From assembly GCF_010500615.1 (NCBI RefSeq), contig NZ_JAAGNX010000003.1:620001-684000 (forward strand): a DNA stretch of 64,000 nucleotides. The letters are read 5' to 3'. Shown piece after piece: positions 17,597 to 25,715 of this stretch. The notes beneath the pieces are model-generated. The model was not told the origin of the DNA and did no database searches. It worked only from the letters and a program-made list of their open reading frames with translations. Both the position numbers and the translations under genes were made by a program. How positions within the stretch are numbered: position 1 is the stretch's first letter; the number at the start of each line of letters is the position of its first letter. Source of the DNA: Oceanipulchritudo coccoides (GTDB lineage Bacteria > Verrucomicrobiota > Verrucomicrobiia > Opitutales > Oceanipulchritudinaceae).

Positions 17597-19413
17597 TTAT
17601 AGTCCCTCATCAATTCCTCTTGGGATGCGTCCAAAGTTTGTGCGGCCTTCATCCAGAAAAACATCCGGGGAGTCATTTCATCCAAGGGAATGCGCAAAGA
17701 CCAAACTTCTCCCTCCCGGCTTGCTTCAAAAAGCGCTGGCCAGGCTGTGCTGCCGTCCAGTTCACCGCGGCGCAGGTCAAGCTCACCCACCAAGGGGATG
17801 GCCCCCAGATTCAGTTTCCATACCAGCTCACTGGCGCTGGAAAATTCAACTGCATGAGCGGTGTCCAGAACAGACTCGGACAGCCAGCTCGGTCCGGCTG
17901 TGTCGGGAGAAACCGGTGCCAGCAACTGTGTCCGCTCAGTTCTTTCATCAGCGCCAATATCAGCTCCATCTGACCGCAGGTCACCATCCAGATCAGACTC
18001 GAGTCCTGCGTAAAGTATATCCGCAGTATCAATCGCGGCACCCGTCATGCCCGGCTGCATCAGCCAGTCCTTGCGCAACTCCAAATTTGGGTTTGCCTCC
18101 ATAAAACCCGGGTCACTGATGCCGGCGGTCGCTCCGTGAAGAAGGTTGCCAGCATAGGTCATTGCCGATGGCGGTTCATCCCACTGCACAAGCGGACCGG
18201 TCGCCGATACAATCAGGTTGTTCGCAATAATGGTATCAGTTGGCCTGTAATTGTTATCCTTTGAGCCCAGTTCACAGAGCTGCAGCGATTCCCGGGCATC
18301 AAGCACAGTGTTATGGACGACCTCGACATTGCGCACTTGCTCGTACCCTCCGTTTGTGTCCGCTCCGGTTACACGCCCCGCTGCCCGCAAGGTGATTCCC
18401 GCTCGAAGTCCGGTCCCACGGATGCCCTCAATATAATTGCCACGTATGAGGTGGCCTTCGCCGTTGAGACGGATCCCACCCGTGCCGCTACGCCCCATGC
18501 CAAGGATCAGGTTGTTTTCGACGACACAATGGTCACCATGGCGCAGGACCAAGGATCCCTTGCAGCCTATCAACACGTTGTTGCGATACGTGTTATAGCT
18601 GCTTTTGTTCGAGATCACTTCAATCTCCCCGTCGCATTGAAAGAACCGGTTGTGCTCCACAACGATATCCCCGCGAAAATTGGCATAATTGCTGGTCCCC
18701 ACTCGTACTGTTTCAAATTCATTATCGGACCAGCCAACCGGATTTGGACCAAAGCTGTTGTGGTCAATCCGATGGGCAAACGAGGCGTAGGGTGTTCCGT
18801 CATCCCCGTCTTGCGGGACCATTTCCACAACGATCAGGGCTCCACGGACAATCTTCCCCGAAAAGTGACAATGATCCACCCGGTTGTTTGTTCCGTAAAT
18901 CTGCACCCATTTGGAATTTGCCCAGATCTTTTCCGTGGTATCCCCGTCCTCGTCGTCATCATCACTGTCCACTTCCCAAAAGTTGTAGTCGACGAATGCA
19001 CATTCCGTCAGACGGCAGTGGTGTGCGTGCCGGTTGCCATTGTTGGAACGGAATTGCACCAACGATGATGGAATATCCCGGTCGTGGTCATCTCCATTGT
19101 AGAAATAAAACCCGGAAACCTCAATGTAGTCGCCCCCAAACTTGATCGCGCTTTCACCTTTGAACATCACTCCGCCAGGCGTTTCCGCCCGGAGAAGAAT
19201 CGGCGCCCCCGCAATTCCACTCGCCGACACATGGATCCGTTGGTCGAGGTAAACACCATCCCGCCATATGATCGTGTCACCAGGCCCCACCTGCCCCCCG
19301 TCAAAGAGATTCGCCAGCTCGTCATCGGAGCCAATCCAATGCTCCGCAGCCCACCCAGTCAGTGGCATAAGCACCACCCACAACATGATCCGATAAAGTT
19401 CTTTCCATATCAT
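17593..19413 (-). CDS. PL6 family alginate lyase / chondroitinase B-like
   Basis: A 606-residue exported lyase with a signal peptide (MLWVVLMPLTGWAAE; the ATG at 19386 is an alternative start). The right-handed beta-helix carries ISNKSSYN (catalytic Lys 270) and LVLRHGDHC (Arg 291), again 21 residues apart as in characterised PL6 enzymes. Unlike the paralogue at 6186-8978 it lacks Ig and LamG extensions; after the helix there is only a short beta-rich tail (LDLRRGELDGSTAW, MFFWMKAAQ). The two paralogues probably split labour, for example on different alginate blocks or at different sites. It is coupled to the downstream aldo/keto reductase by an ATGA overlap. Confidence 0.88.
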   Translation of the reverse strand: MIWKELYRIMLWVVLMPLTGWAAEHWIGSDDELANLFDGGQVGPGDTIIWRDGVYLDQRIHVSASGIAGAPILLRAETPGGVMFKGESAIKFGGDYIEVSGFYFYNGDDHDRDIPSSLVQFRSNNGNRHAHHCRLTECAFVDYNFWEVDSDDDDEDGDTTEKIWANSKWVQIYGTNNRVDHCHFSGKIVRGALIVVEMVPQDGDDGTPYASFAHRIDHNSFGPNPVGWSDNEFETVRVGTSNYANFRGDIVVEHNRFFQCDGEIEVISNKSSYNTYRNNVLIGCKGSLVLRHGDHCVVENNLILGMGRSGTGGIRLNGEGHLIRGNYIEGIRGTGLRAGITLRAAGRVTGADTNGGYEQVRNVEVVHNTVLDARESLQLCELGSKDNNYRPTDTIIANNLIVSATGPLVQWDEPPSAMTYAGNLLHGATAGISDPGFMEANPNLELRKDWLMQPGMTGAAIDTADILYAGLESDLDGDLRSDGADIGADERTERTQLLAPVSPDTAGPSWLSESVLDTAHAVEFSSASELVWKLNLGAIPLVGELDLRRGELDGSTAWPALFEASREGEVWSLRIPLDEMTPRMFFWMKAAQTLDASQEELMRDYK

Positions 19414-19427
19414 GCTTTCAAGCCTGA

Positions 19428-19441
19428 TTTATATTTATAAA
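19428..19441. promoter_or_regulatory. Inverted repeat upstream of second PL6 gene
   Basis: TTTATA and TATAAA flank TT, 15 bases before the PL6 start codon. An operator or an overlapping promoter -10 region is possible. Confidence 0.35.
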
Positions 19442-19617
19442 CCGGGCAAGGAGAAAGCCGATGGGGCACGGATCATCGAATTCTTTTTCAAAATTGGACA
19501 AATCCCCTGTGTTTTCGGTTTTCAGCAAACTTCTGGACGTAATCCCGTTCGCGAACACAATCACCTCGTTCGCGACAATAAGAAAACGCATATGCCGTTA
19601 TGAATAAAGGTCAGGAC

Positions 19618-20901
19618 ATGCAGACAACCCAAGAGCTTCCTCAAACCGAACGCTTCCACTCGCTTGATGCTCTGCGTGGATTCGCGCTGCTCCTTGGGGT
19701 ATTTTTTCATGCGGCTGAATCCTTTTGTCCGGAACGTTTGTCATGGGCTGTTCTCGACAAAAATACTCATTGGATAGCCGATTGGTTCCAGTTCTTGAGT
19801 CACTCTTTCCGAATGGAACTTTTCTTCCTGATTGCCGGATTTTTCGCCCATCTCGTCTATCATCGAGCAGGTGCCCGGCATTTCATCCTTAACCGCCTGT
19901 CCCGCATTTTCCTTCCTTTCATGATGGGGTGGTTAATCCTGTTTCCTGTTTTATCGTGGATCTGGATCTCAGGATTTGCTCAAGCGGGACGGTTATCCGA
20001 CATGGGCATCCCTGAGGAATTCCACTCCATGCCTGCCTGGAAACTCACCATAGGTGCCCTCATGCAAAAGGATTTCTGGATCGAGAACTTTAGCTTGATG
20101 CACCTCTGGTTCCTCCATCAATTGCTTGTTATCTACGGAGTTATTCTGGTCGCCCGGGCGCTGGTCAGCAGCACGGCTGGACGTAGCTTCAATCACCGAT
20201 TGCGCAGGGCTGCCGATAACGGTTTTGCAATGCTCTTCAACGCTCGCTTTGGCTGGCTCGTTCTCGTCGTTGTGACTGTTCCGATTCTTTGGACCATGAA
20301 TGAATGGACCGTTGATACGCCGAATGAATCGCTGATTCCTCACCTGCCAACGACTCTGCTCTACGGGCTATTCTTTCTGGTTGGCTGGATGCTTCATCGG
20401 AACACAGGTCTCCTTGGCAAACTCAAGTGTGCCTCAAGCGGGTTTTTCCTGGTCGGGTTGGGAATTGGGCTTTCATTCCTCGTCTACTTCCTGAACGACG
20501 CGTTGGTCCTGCTCGGACTGGTGTCGCTGAAAGGTGAGCTTTACAAGCACGTGTACCAGCTTGCCTATGTGACGATGATGTGGGCCTTCGTTATCGGGAC
20601 AATCACCCTCTTCCAGCGATTTGCGCAGACCCGGTCTGCATTTTGGAAGTATATCGCGGACGCCTCCTACTGGATTTACCTGGTCCACCTCGTCGTTGTC
20701 GTTCCCGTGCAAATCGCCATAGCGGAGCAACCGTGGCCGGCAGCACTCAAGTATTTCATTATTCTGGCAGTTTCCCTTCCGATTCTGTTTGCCAGTTACC
20801 ACCTCTTCGTAAGGAGCACGATTATAGGGAAATGGCTCAATGGTAAAAAGCACGCGTCTCCTAAACGTCAGCCTCTCAAACCGGTCCCCAACTTTAATTG
20901 A
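19618..20901 (+). CDS. Membrane acyltransferase (acyltransferase 3 / OpgC-like)
   Basis: A 427-residue integral membrane protein with about ten hydrophobic segments. The N-terminal RFHSLDALRGFALLLGVFFHA motif with its Arg and His, and the FRMELFFLIAGFFAHL block, are typical of acyltransferase family 3, which transfers acyl groups such as succinyl or acetyl to exported glucans or polysaccharides. ATG 19618 is chosen since AAAGG lies seven bases upstream; ATG 19600 is also in frame. It stands alone on the + strand next to the PL6 gene. The acceptor is unknown. Confidence 0.83.
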   Translation: MQTTQELPQTERFHSLDALRGFALLLGVFFHAAESFCPERLSWAVLDKNTHWIADWFQFLSHSFRMELFFLIAGFFAHLVYHRAGARHFILNRLSRIFLPFMMGWLILFPVLSWIWISGFAQAGRLSDMGIPEEFHSMPAWKLTIGALMQKDFWIENFSLMHLWFLHQLLVIYGVILVARALVSSTAGRSFNHRLRRAADNGFAMLFNARFGWLVLVVVTVPILWTMNEWTVDTPNESLIPHLPTTLLYGLFFLVGWMLHRNTGLLGKLKCASSGFFLVGLGIGLSFLVYFLNDALVLLGLVSLKGELYKHVYQLAYVTMMWAFVIGTITLFQRFAQTRSAFWKYIADASYWIYLVHLVVVVPVQIAIAEQPWPAALKYFIILAVSLPILFASYHLFVRSTIIGKWLNGKKHASPKRQPLKPVPNFN

Positions 20902-21151
20902 CGATAACGGTCAACCTGCTTCCTCTTCGGGAGGAACATAGGAGGAACATAGGGACAGGTAAACAGTTACGGTACGGTGCGGGTGGGAGCCGAATCAAAG
21001 GGAGCTACTGTCTGATTGATTAGTTCTCTACGATCAAGCAGGCGGGGGTTCGCGACTTGACTGTCTCATTCGAATCGGATACATTTATTAAACTTCGCCC
21101 CCGTATTTCGTACACAGATTACACACAACATTAGAGCGATTGGCAGATCCC

Positions 21152-22618
21152 ATGAGGATAGCGCGTTTCAGGGCCAGGTTTACCGGGTTGCTTTTTACCG
21201 TAGTACTGTTTTTGGCGACGCTCGCGACGGCTCGCCAGCACCTCGTGGAAATCCAGACATCGCACAACAGGTGGCCGGATCCGGAAGCTGACTGCCAAGC
21301 GAGCCCCCTCGTATGGCCCGCGTTGCCCAATATCATTGTCCAGGTCCTCAAGGACGGGGCACCTGTTGCCCTTGTCAGAACAGAACGCGGCCGGGATCCG
21401 GAAACCAACACACACCTCGCCCTCGCGTATGTCACACTTGAGCCGGGCACCTACAGCGTGCGTGCCTGGGATATGACAGGTGGTTCGGAGGTTGTTGCCG
21501 CGGCTGTCCGTGGCAGGAACGATTTGCATCCGGGCAGCATCACCCCTCCCTACGGGGATTTCAGGCTCTTTATCCATGACGACAGTGCCTACGATGGCGA
21601 TTACTACAAATGGGACTTCCGGGCAATTATCGGGATATGCCCGGGGGCGGCTGTTACCGGTGGCAACTCACCCGTCATCAAGAGTGTCGATGCGCCCGGT
21701 GTCTGGATCGCGGAGGACACCTATCAGGTCGAAATTACCTATGAAGACCCGGACGGGGACATCACATGGATTCAATTCCTCGAAGTGAATCCATTTGAGC
21801 CCGGATTGAGAGTCTTTGATGAATACGATCCTGGGGTTTCCGGCAGCAAGGAGGGGATCATCTACCGCAATACGGGTTGCACGGCTATTGATTTCCCGCC
21901 CGATTTCACTTCCGGCAAGGCCGGATTCCTCGTGAGGCTTCGGGACAGCGAGAGCAACGTGGGACAAAACCAGTTCTTCTACACCTGCAGCAGGGACCCG
22001 GCCACCATCACCCCACCCCCGGGCGGCTATTCCATGGATGGACAATGGGATACGGAGCTTGGCAAGCTTGAGGCGAGTCAGAGCGGTGACGGAGTGGCGG
22101 GCTCCTTTGCTATGGATGGCGCCGAGGCACGCTTTGATGGCGTACTGGACGGGCAAACCGTTTTCGGCACTTGGTCACGAGCCCCCTCGTTTGGGCCTCC
22201 AGATGACTGTGGGGATCTCTGCCTGACCATTCATCCCGATGGAACAGAGTTCATGGCCGTCTATCGAGTTGGTTTCACCAGTGATGACTGGCAAACCTTG
22301 TCGGGAAGGAAATCTCTCTGGACCGGCGCAATCGGGCTCGCCAACAACTGGTTCTGGCTGGACTGGTTTGGGTACTTCAACGTGGCGCACGAATCGTGGA
22401 CTTACCACCAGCAAAACCACTGGCTACACCCGATTGGCGACAATCCGGAGAACATCGTTTTCTGGGACAGCGGAATGGAGGCCTTCTGGTGGACTTCATC
22501 CAGCTTCTACCCCTTTGCCTTCAGGTTTTCCGATGGCTGCTGGTTGTATTACCAAAAGGACTCGATGGATCCTCGAAGATTCTACAACTATTGCACCCTC
22601 AGCTGGGAAGAGTGGTAG
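21152..22618 (+). CDS. Secreted protein with W-rich C-terminal module
   Basis: A 488-residue exported protein I do not recognise. A signal peptide (FTGLLFTVVLFLATLATA) is followed by a region with DPEADCQ and a beta-sandwich (about residues 35-125), then an Ig-like segment (VEITYEDPDGDITWIQF). Next comes a small beta-barrel-like block (MDGQWDTELGKLEASQSGDGVAGSF...FGTWSRAP). The last 100 residues are tryptophan/tyrosine-rich (WFWLDWFGYFNV, ESWTYHQQNHWLHPIG, FYPFAFRFSDGCWLYYQKD) and resemble the tails of the proteins at 15324 and 47702 but longer. ATG 21152 is the best start; no strong ribosome site is visible. Function unknown; surface location likely. Confidence 0.7.
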   Translation: MRIARFRARFTGLLFTVVLFLATLATARQHLVEIQTSHNRWPDPEADCQASPLVWPALPNIIVQVLKDGAPVALVRTERGRDPETNTHLALAYVTLEPGTYSVRAWDMTGGSEVVAAAVRGRNDLHPGSITPPYGDFRLFIHDDSAYDGDYYKWDFRAIIGICPGAAVTGGNSPVIKSVDAPGVWIAEDTYQVEITYEDPDGDITWIQFLEVNPFEPGLRVFDEYDPGVSGSKEGIIYRNTGCTAIDFPPDFTSGKAGFLVRLRDSESNVGQNQFFYTCSRDPATITPPPGGYSMDGQWDTELGKLEASQSGDGVAGSFAMDGAEARFDGVLDGQTVFGTWSRAPSFGPPDDCGDLCLTIHPDGTEFMAVYRVGFTSDDWQTLSGRKSLWTGAIGLANNWFWLDWFGYFNVAHESWTYHQQNHWLHPIGDNPENIVFWDSGMEAFWWTSSSFYPFAFRFSDGCWLYYQKDSMDPRRFYNYCTLSWEEW

Positions 22619-22656
22619 GGCTTCCAGCGCTTCCGTAAGACCGTTTGCCGGTCGCT

Positions 22657-23484
22657 TTATACTTCCTTGTTGATAATATGGATATCCCTCTGGGGGAACG
22701 GGATCGCGATGTTCTCCTTCTGGAGTGCCTGGAAAATGGCCAAGTTAATCCCGTATCGGGTCTTATGGTAAATCTGGGTAGGCACCCAGACCCGGTAACC
22801 GATGTTGATTGAGGAGTCGGCAAACGCGTCAATCCCCACATCTGGTTGGCGGTCAGGGGCCACTTCCTTAACAGAATGGATGGCATCGCGGACACATCGT
22901 ATCGCTGCTTCAGGGTCCTCGCTGTAGGCAATTCCCACGACACCTTCGACAATCTTGAATTCCTGTGAATTGACAAAGATCTCCCCCAGCACCTTCCGGT
23001 TGGGGATCGTGATTTTTTCATCATCCTCATTGTAGAGTTGCGTGTGCCCAAGGGCGATGTTGTCAACGATTCCCGATTGCCCGCTGACGCTGAGCGTATC
23101 GCCAACCTTGAAGGGCCGCGTCACGATAAGGACAATCCCAGCTCCGTAATTGGAGATCGGACCCTGCACAGCAAGGGAGAGCCCGAAGGCGCTGGCACCG
23201 AGGAGCGCGACAAACGGGGTAATCTCAATGCCCGCCTTGCTGAGAGCAATGATGACAGCGAAGACAATGACGATGAGCTTGGTGAATCCGGCAAAAAACC
23301 GGGCGAGGGTCACATCGAGCCCGCGCTTGTCGCAGATCTTCAGAATCAGCTTGGACAGCGATTTCCCAACCCAGAATCCGACGAGGATAATGACCACCGC
23401 CAGAAAGAGGCGCATGCCGTTTTCCACTAGGTAGAGGATCAATTGATCTTTGAGGCCTTGTAGTTTTTCCAATTCTTCTTCCAT
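22657..23484 (-). CDS. MscS-family mechanosensitive channel
   Basis: A 275-residue small-conductance mechanosensitive channel that releases solutes on osmotic downshock. Three N-terminal transmembrane segments (about residues 18-110) precede the pore-lining stretch GASAFGLSLAVQGPISNYGAGI and the beta domain RPFKVGDTLSVSGQSGIV...IPNRKVLGE. Length matches E. coli MscS (286). It is convergent with the W-tail protein gene and seems to be a single-gene transcript. Confidence 0.93.
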   Translation of the reverse strand: MEEELEKLQGLKDQLILYLVENGMRLFLAVVIILVGFWVGKSLSKLILKICDKRGLDVTLARFFAGFTKLIVIVFAVIIALSKAGIEITPFVALLGASAFGLSLAVQGPISNYGAGIVLIVTRPFKVGDTLSVSGQSGIVDNIALGHTQLYNEDDEKITIPNRKVLGEIFVNSQEFKIVEGVVGIAYSEDPEAAIRCVRDAIHSVKEVAPDRQPDVGIDAFADSSINIGYRVWVPTQIYHKTRYGINLAIFQALQKENIAIPFPQRDIHIINKEV

Positions 23485-23593
23485 AGCTCGTGCACGGGAA
23501 TATTGGCGAATTCTTCATCTTTTCCAAGATAAGTTTTCCGGCCCAGACGCGGTTCCGTGCGGCTATGTACCGGACTATTTCCCTGTCCCTCCT

Positions 23594-23636
23594 GCCATGA
23601 GCTAGACGATTGGGGGAGAGAGGGACTCGAACTGGG
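23594..23636 (-). other. tRNA-like remnants
   Basis: On the - strand GTTCGAGTCCCTCTC followed by TCCCCCA (23612-23632) looks like a tRNA T-loop and 3' acceptor end with CCA, but the 5' T-stem does not pair. Directly after it TCGTCTAGCTCATGGCAGGA (23591-23610) resembles the D-arm half of a Glu/Gln-type tRNA. No anticodon arm connects them. They may be fragments of two tandem tRNA genes or debris of recombination. Confidence 0.3.
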
Positions 23637-23803
23637 TTTTATAAAGCTCTTATTCACTGCTACTTACCAAATTGGTAATTTTTCCGTGGAGGCATAATCA
23701 ATGCACCAGAGTAGCGATTAGTCGTGTTCTGTTGGATTCCCCGGGGAAAAATAGGCATGAACAATCAATTGACAGGCGTAGCCAGTAGGCTACATATTGA
23801 ATC

Positions 23804-24106
23804 ATGCGAATAATCCGCAAGACAGAAGTTTTCGGCAAGTGGCTGGATGGACTAAAGGACATCCGTGCTCGGGCCCGCATCCTGGTGAGAATCCAAAGAC
23901 TGGAAGCGGGTAACACGGGCGATGTAAAACCGGTTGGGTCGGGAGTTTCTGAAATGCGGATTGATTACGGACCGGGCTACCGGGTCTACTATTGCCAGCA
24001 AGGGCGGGAGATCGTGATTTTGCTGGCAGGAGGTACCAAACGAACGCAGTCCACGGATATCAAACGAGCTATTCACTTATCAAAAAATTTGGAGGAACCA
24101 TCATGA
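23804..24106 (+). CDS. RelE/HigB-type toxin (addiction module killer protein)
   Basis: A 100-residue toxin of the RelE/ParE superfamily, in the group annotated as putative addiction module killer proteins. It shows VFGKWLDGLKDIRARARILVRIQRL, a Gly-containing loop (GDVKPVGSGVSEMRIDYGPGYRVYY) and IVILLAGGTKRTQSTDI. Such toxins usually cut mRNA on the ribosome. The toxin precedes the antitoxin and shares an ATGA overlap with it, as is usual for this subgroup. The setting between tRNA-like debris and a tRNA-Ser gene suggests an acquired module. Confidence 0.9.
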   Translation: MRIIRKTEVFGKWLDGLKDIRARARILVRIQRLEAGNTGDVKPVGSGVSEMRIDYGPGYRVYYCQQGREIVILLAGGTKRTQSTDIKRAIHLSKNLEEPS

Positions 24107-24402
24107 AAAAGATTCAAACCAGTCGATTCGATGTCGCCGAACATTTGCGCACTCCGGAGGAGATGGCTGCCTATCTTGAAGCTGTCATGGAAGATGCTCC
24201 CGGAGATGCCGCCCGCATTGCCAAGGCCCTCGGAGATATTGCCCGGGCTAAGGGGATGACTCAGGTCGCCCGCGATGCCGGCTTATCCCGCGAAAGTCTC
24301 TATAAGGCTTTGTCCGGTGAACGATCTCCCGGCTTTGAAACGATCCTCAAGGTCATCAACGCACTGGGACTGAAAATCCATGCTGAACCCGCGAGCGTCT
24401 AA
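24103..24402 (+). CDS. HigA-type antitoxin (addiction module antidote, XRE)
   Basis: A 99-residue antidote protein with a helix-turn-helix (ARAKGMTQVARDAGLSRESL, about residues 47-66, then YKALSGERSPGFETILKVINALG). It should bind and silence the preceding toxin and repress their shared promoter. ATG 24103 overlaps the toxin stop and has GGAGG (24091-24095) as ribosome site; the frame extends upstream without a better start. Confidence 0.92.
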   Translation: MKKIQTSRFDVAEHLRTPEEMAAYLEAVMEDAPGDAARIAKALGDIARAKGMTQVARDAGLSRESLYKALSGERSPGFETILKVINALGLKIHAEPASV

Positions 24403-24809
24403 ATCCAATTGACCTCAGCTTGCTTGGAGCACTGCTGCGGAGCTCATAGCTTGAACAGCGGTGCCCTCCGCAGTGTGGCGAAGGATGGGTCGCGCGATTA
24501 CCGGTTTCCCACAGCCTGTCCGCCGAAGCCTGCAAGGCGAAGGAGGAAGGCGGGCTGGGTGTTTCGTTGTTTAGTCAGATGTAGGTGACGTTAGCTCCTG
24601 GAAAGATTGGAGGGTTGATAACCGAGAAGCTGTTCAAGTGCCATTTTATTTATGCCCGGTGTACGTCTGGCACACCCTCGGCTATGGCTGGCCTGTAGGT
24701 TGGATCTTGAGCCCGTGCTTCGCTCTCACTGCGTTCGAGCTACGCAGGGCATCCTTGCTCTAGCCTCACTCCGAATGGCTGCGCCATCCGAAGCTCGGAG
24801 AGCGAAGGA
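24403..24809. other. Gene-free stretch with repeat-like segments
   Basis: These 407 bases show no credible gene. They contain GC-rich short repeats, for example GCGAAGGATGG at 24479 and again near 24803, and CCGAAGCCTGCAAGGCGAAGG near 24523. They look like degenerate repeat debris between a toxin-antitoxin pair and a tRNA gene. Confidence 0.45.
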
Positions 24810-24899
24810 TGGCGGAGAGAGAGGGATTCGAACCCCCGGTACCATTGCTGGTACAACTGATTTCGAGTCAGTCACGATCGGCCACTCTGCCATCTCTCC
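24810..24899 (-). tRNA. tRNA-Ser (anticodon CGA)
   Basis: On the - strand the acceptor GGAGAGA (from 24899) pairs with TCTCTCC, followed by G and encoded CCA. The anticodon arm CTGACTCGAAATCAG carries CGA in the loop, a long class II variable arm (TACCAGCAATGGTA) is present, and the T-loop is GTTCGAATC. Length is 90 bases with CCA. This is a standard serine tRNA for UCG codons. Confidence 0.95.
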
Positions 24900-24988
24900 G
24901 TCAAAGGGAAGGAAATTGGCCAAAAGGGGGGTAAGATGGCAAGCCTAAGAACGAAGAAAAGGCACTGGGCGGACCGAATCCACAGCTG

Positions 24989-25561
24989 CTATTGTCCCGA
25001 GGGGATCTTTTCCTGCCAGGGATACTTGTCTTCGCTGAGCGGGCCCCAAAACAGATCCCCTGAATCGCGCCAGGCATCGAGGACAATTCCCTCGCTGAGC
25101 GGCTGGTTCCTGGCGGTCACAACGACCGCATTGTGCTCACGAATAGTATTCTCCCGGGCAATGATCTGGCGCACTTCGAGGGTAAACAGGGTAAGTCCGA
25201 TCAGGGCGGCTTCCATATCCTCGGCCCAGTGGTAACAGAGTCCCCGGTCACGCAAGCCCGCATTGACGAGCATGTTGTGGACAATGGGAGAAGCCCCCAC
25301 TCCATACTCCTCAGCCAATATACTTGATGTCCTGAGGGCGGTTTCGGCAACGCGATAGGCTTCATCGTAGGCCACATCCGGACCAAGCGCGAGCAAAGCT
25401 GTCCGGAGTGAGGAGGATTCGATCTGCTCCACCTGGCCGATCTGGTCGCGAGGCCCTGCTGAAGTGCTCGCACATCCGGAAAAGCAGATAAGGAGACAAG
25501 CCAGCCCGGCCAGCAGGCCAATTGCTGGGCATAATGAAGCTCGTGGGCGGTTTATCTGCAT
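24989..25561 (-). CDS. Small lipoprotein, unknown function
   Basis: A 190-residue predicted lipoprotein. The N terminus has a hydrophobic segment ending in a lipobox (LLICFSGC, Cys near residue 29), so it should be anchored to a membrane. The mature part is mostly helical (LRTALLALGPDVAYDEAYRVAETALRTS, EAALIGLTLFTLEVRQIIA) and I do not recognise a family. ATG 25561 is chosen because it starts the signal sequence; the frame is open to 25624. It diverges from korA. Confidence 0.7.
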   Translation of the reverse strand: MQINRPRASLCPAIGLLAGLACLLICFSGCASTSAGPRDQIGQVEQIESSSLRTALLALGPDVAYDEAYRVAETALRTSSILAEEYGVGASPIVHNMLVNAGLRDRGLCYHWAEDMEAALIGLTLFTLEVRQIIARENTIREHNAVVVTARNQPLSEGIVLDAWRDSGDLFWGPLSEDKYPWQEKIPSGQ

Positions 25562-25715
25562 ATCCACACTGATCCAGTGCGACAGAATCCCGCCAATTGT
25601 CGATTCTTGATCACTAGGAGGCATTTAGGCAGGGACCCCACATCATCCCGCGTTGACTTCCGACCGGAGCTTTCGCAAGTTGACGGCAATTCTCACTCCC
25701 TACTCCTGAAGAAAC

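Noticed and set aside
18313-19068. 251-codon open frame on + strand opposite the second PL6 gene
   Set aside because: The opposite strand encodes a complete PL6 enzyme with catalytic residues; no ribosome site or domain supports this frame.
20926-20952. Tandem GGAGGAACATA duplication as regulatory site
   Set aside because: Two short adjacent copies in an intergenic gap with no gene start nearby; probably slippage.
23591-23640. Functional permuted tRNA
   Set aside because: No anticodon arm joins the halves and the T-stem does not pair, so it is recorded only as a remnant.
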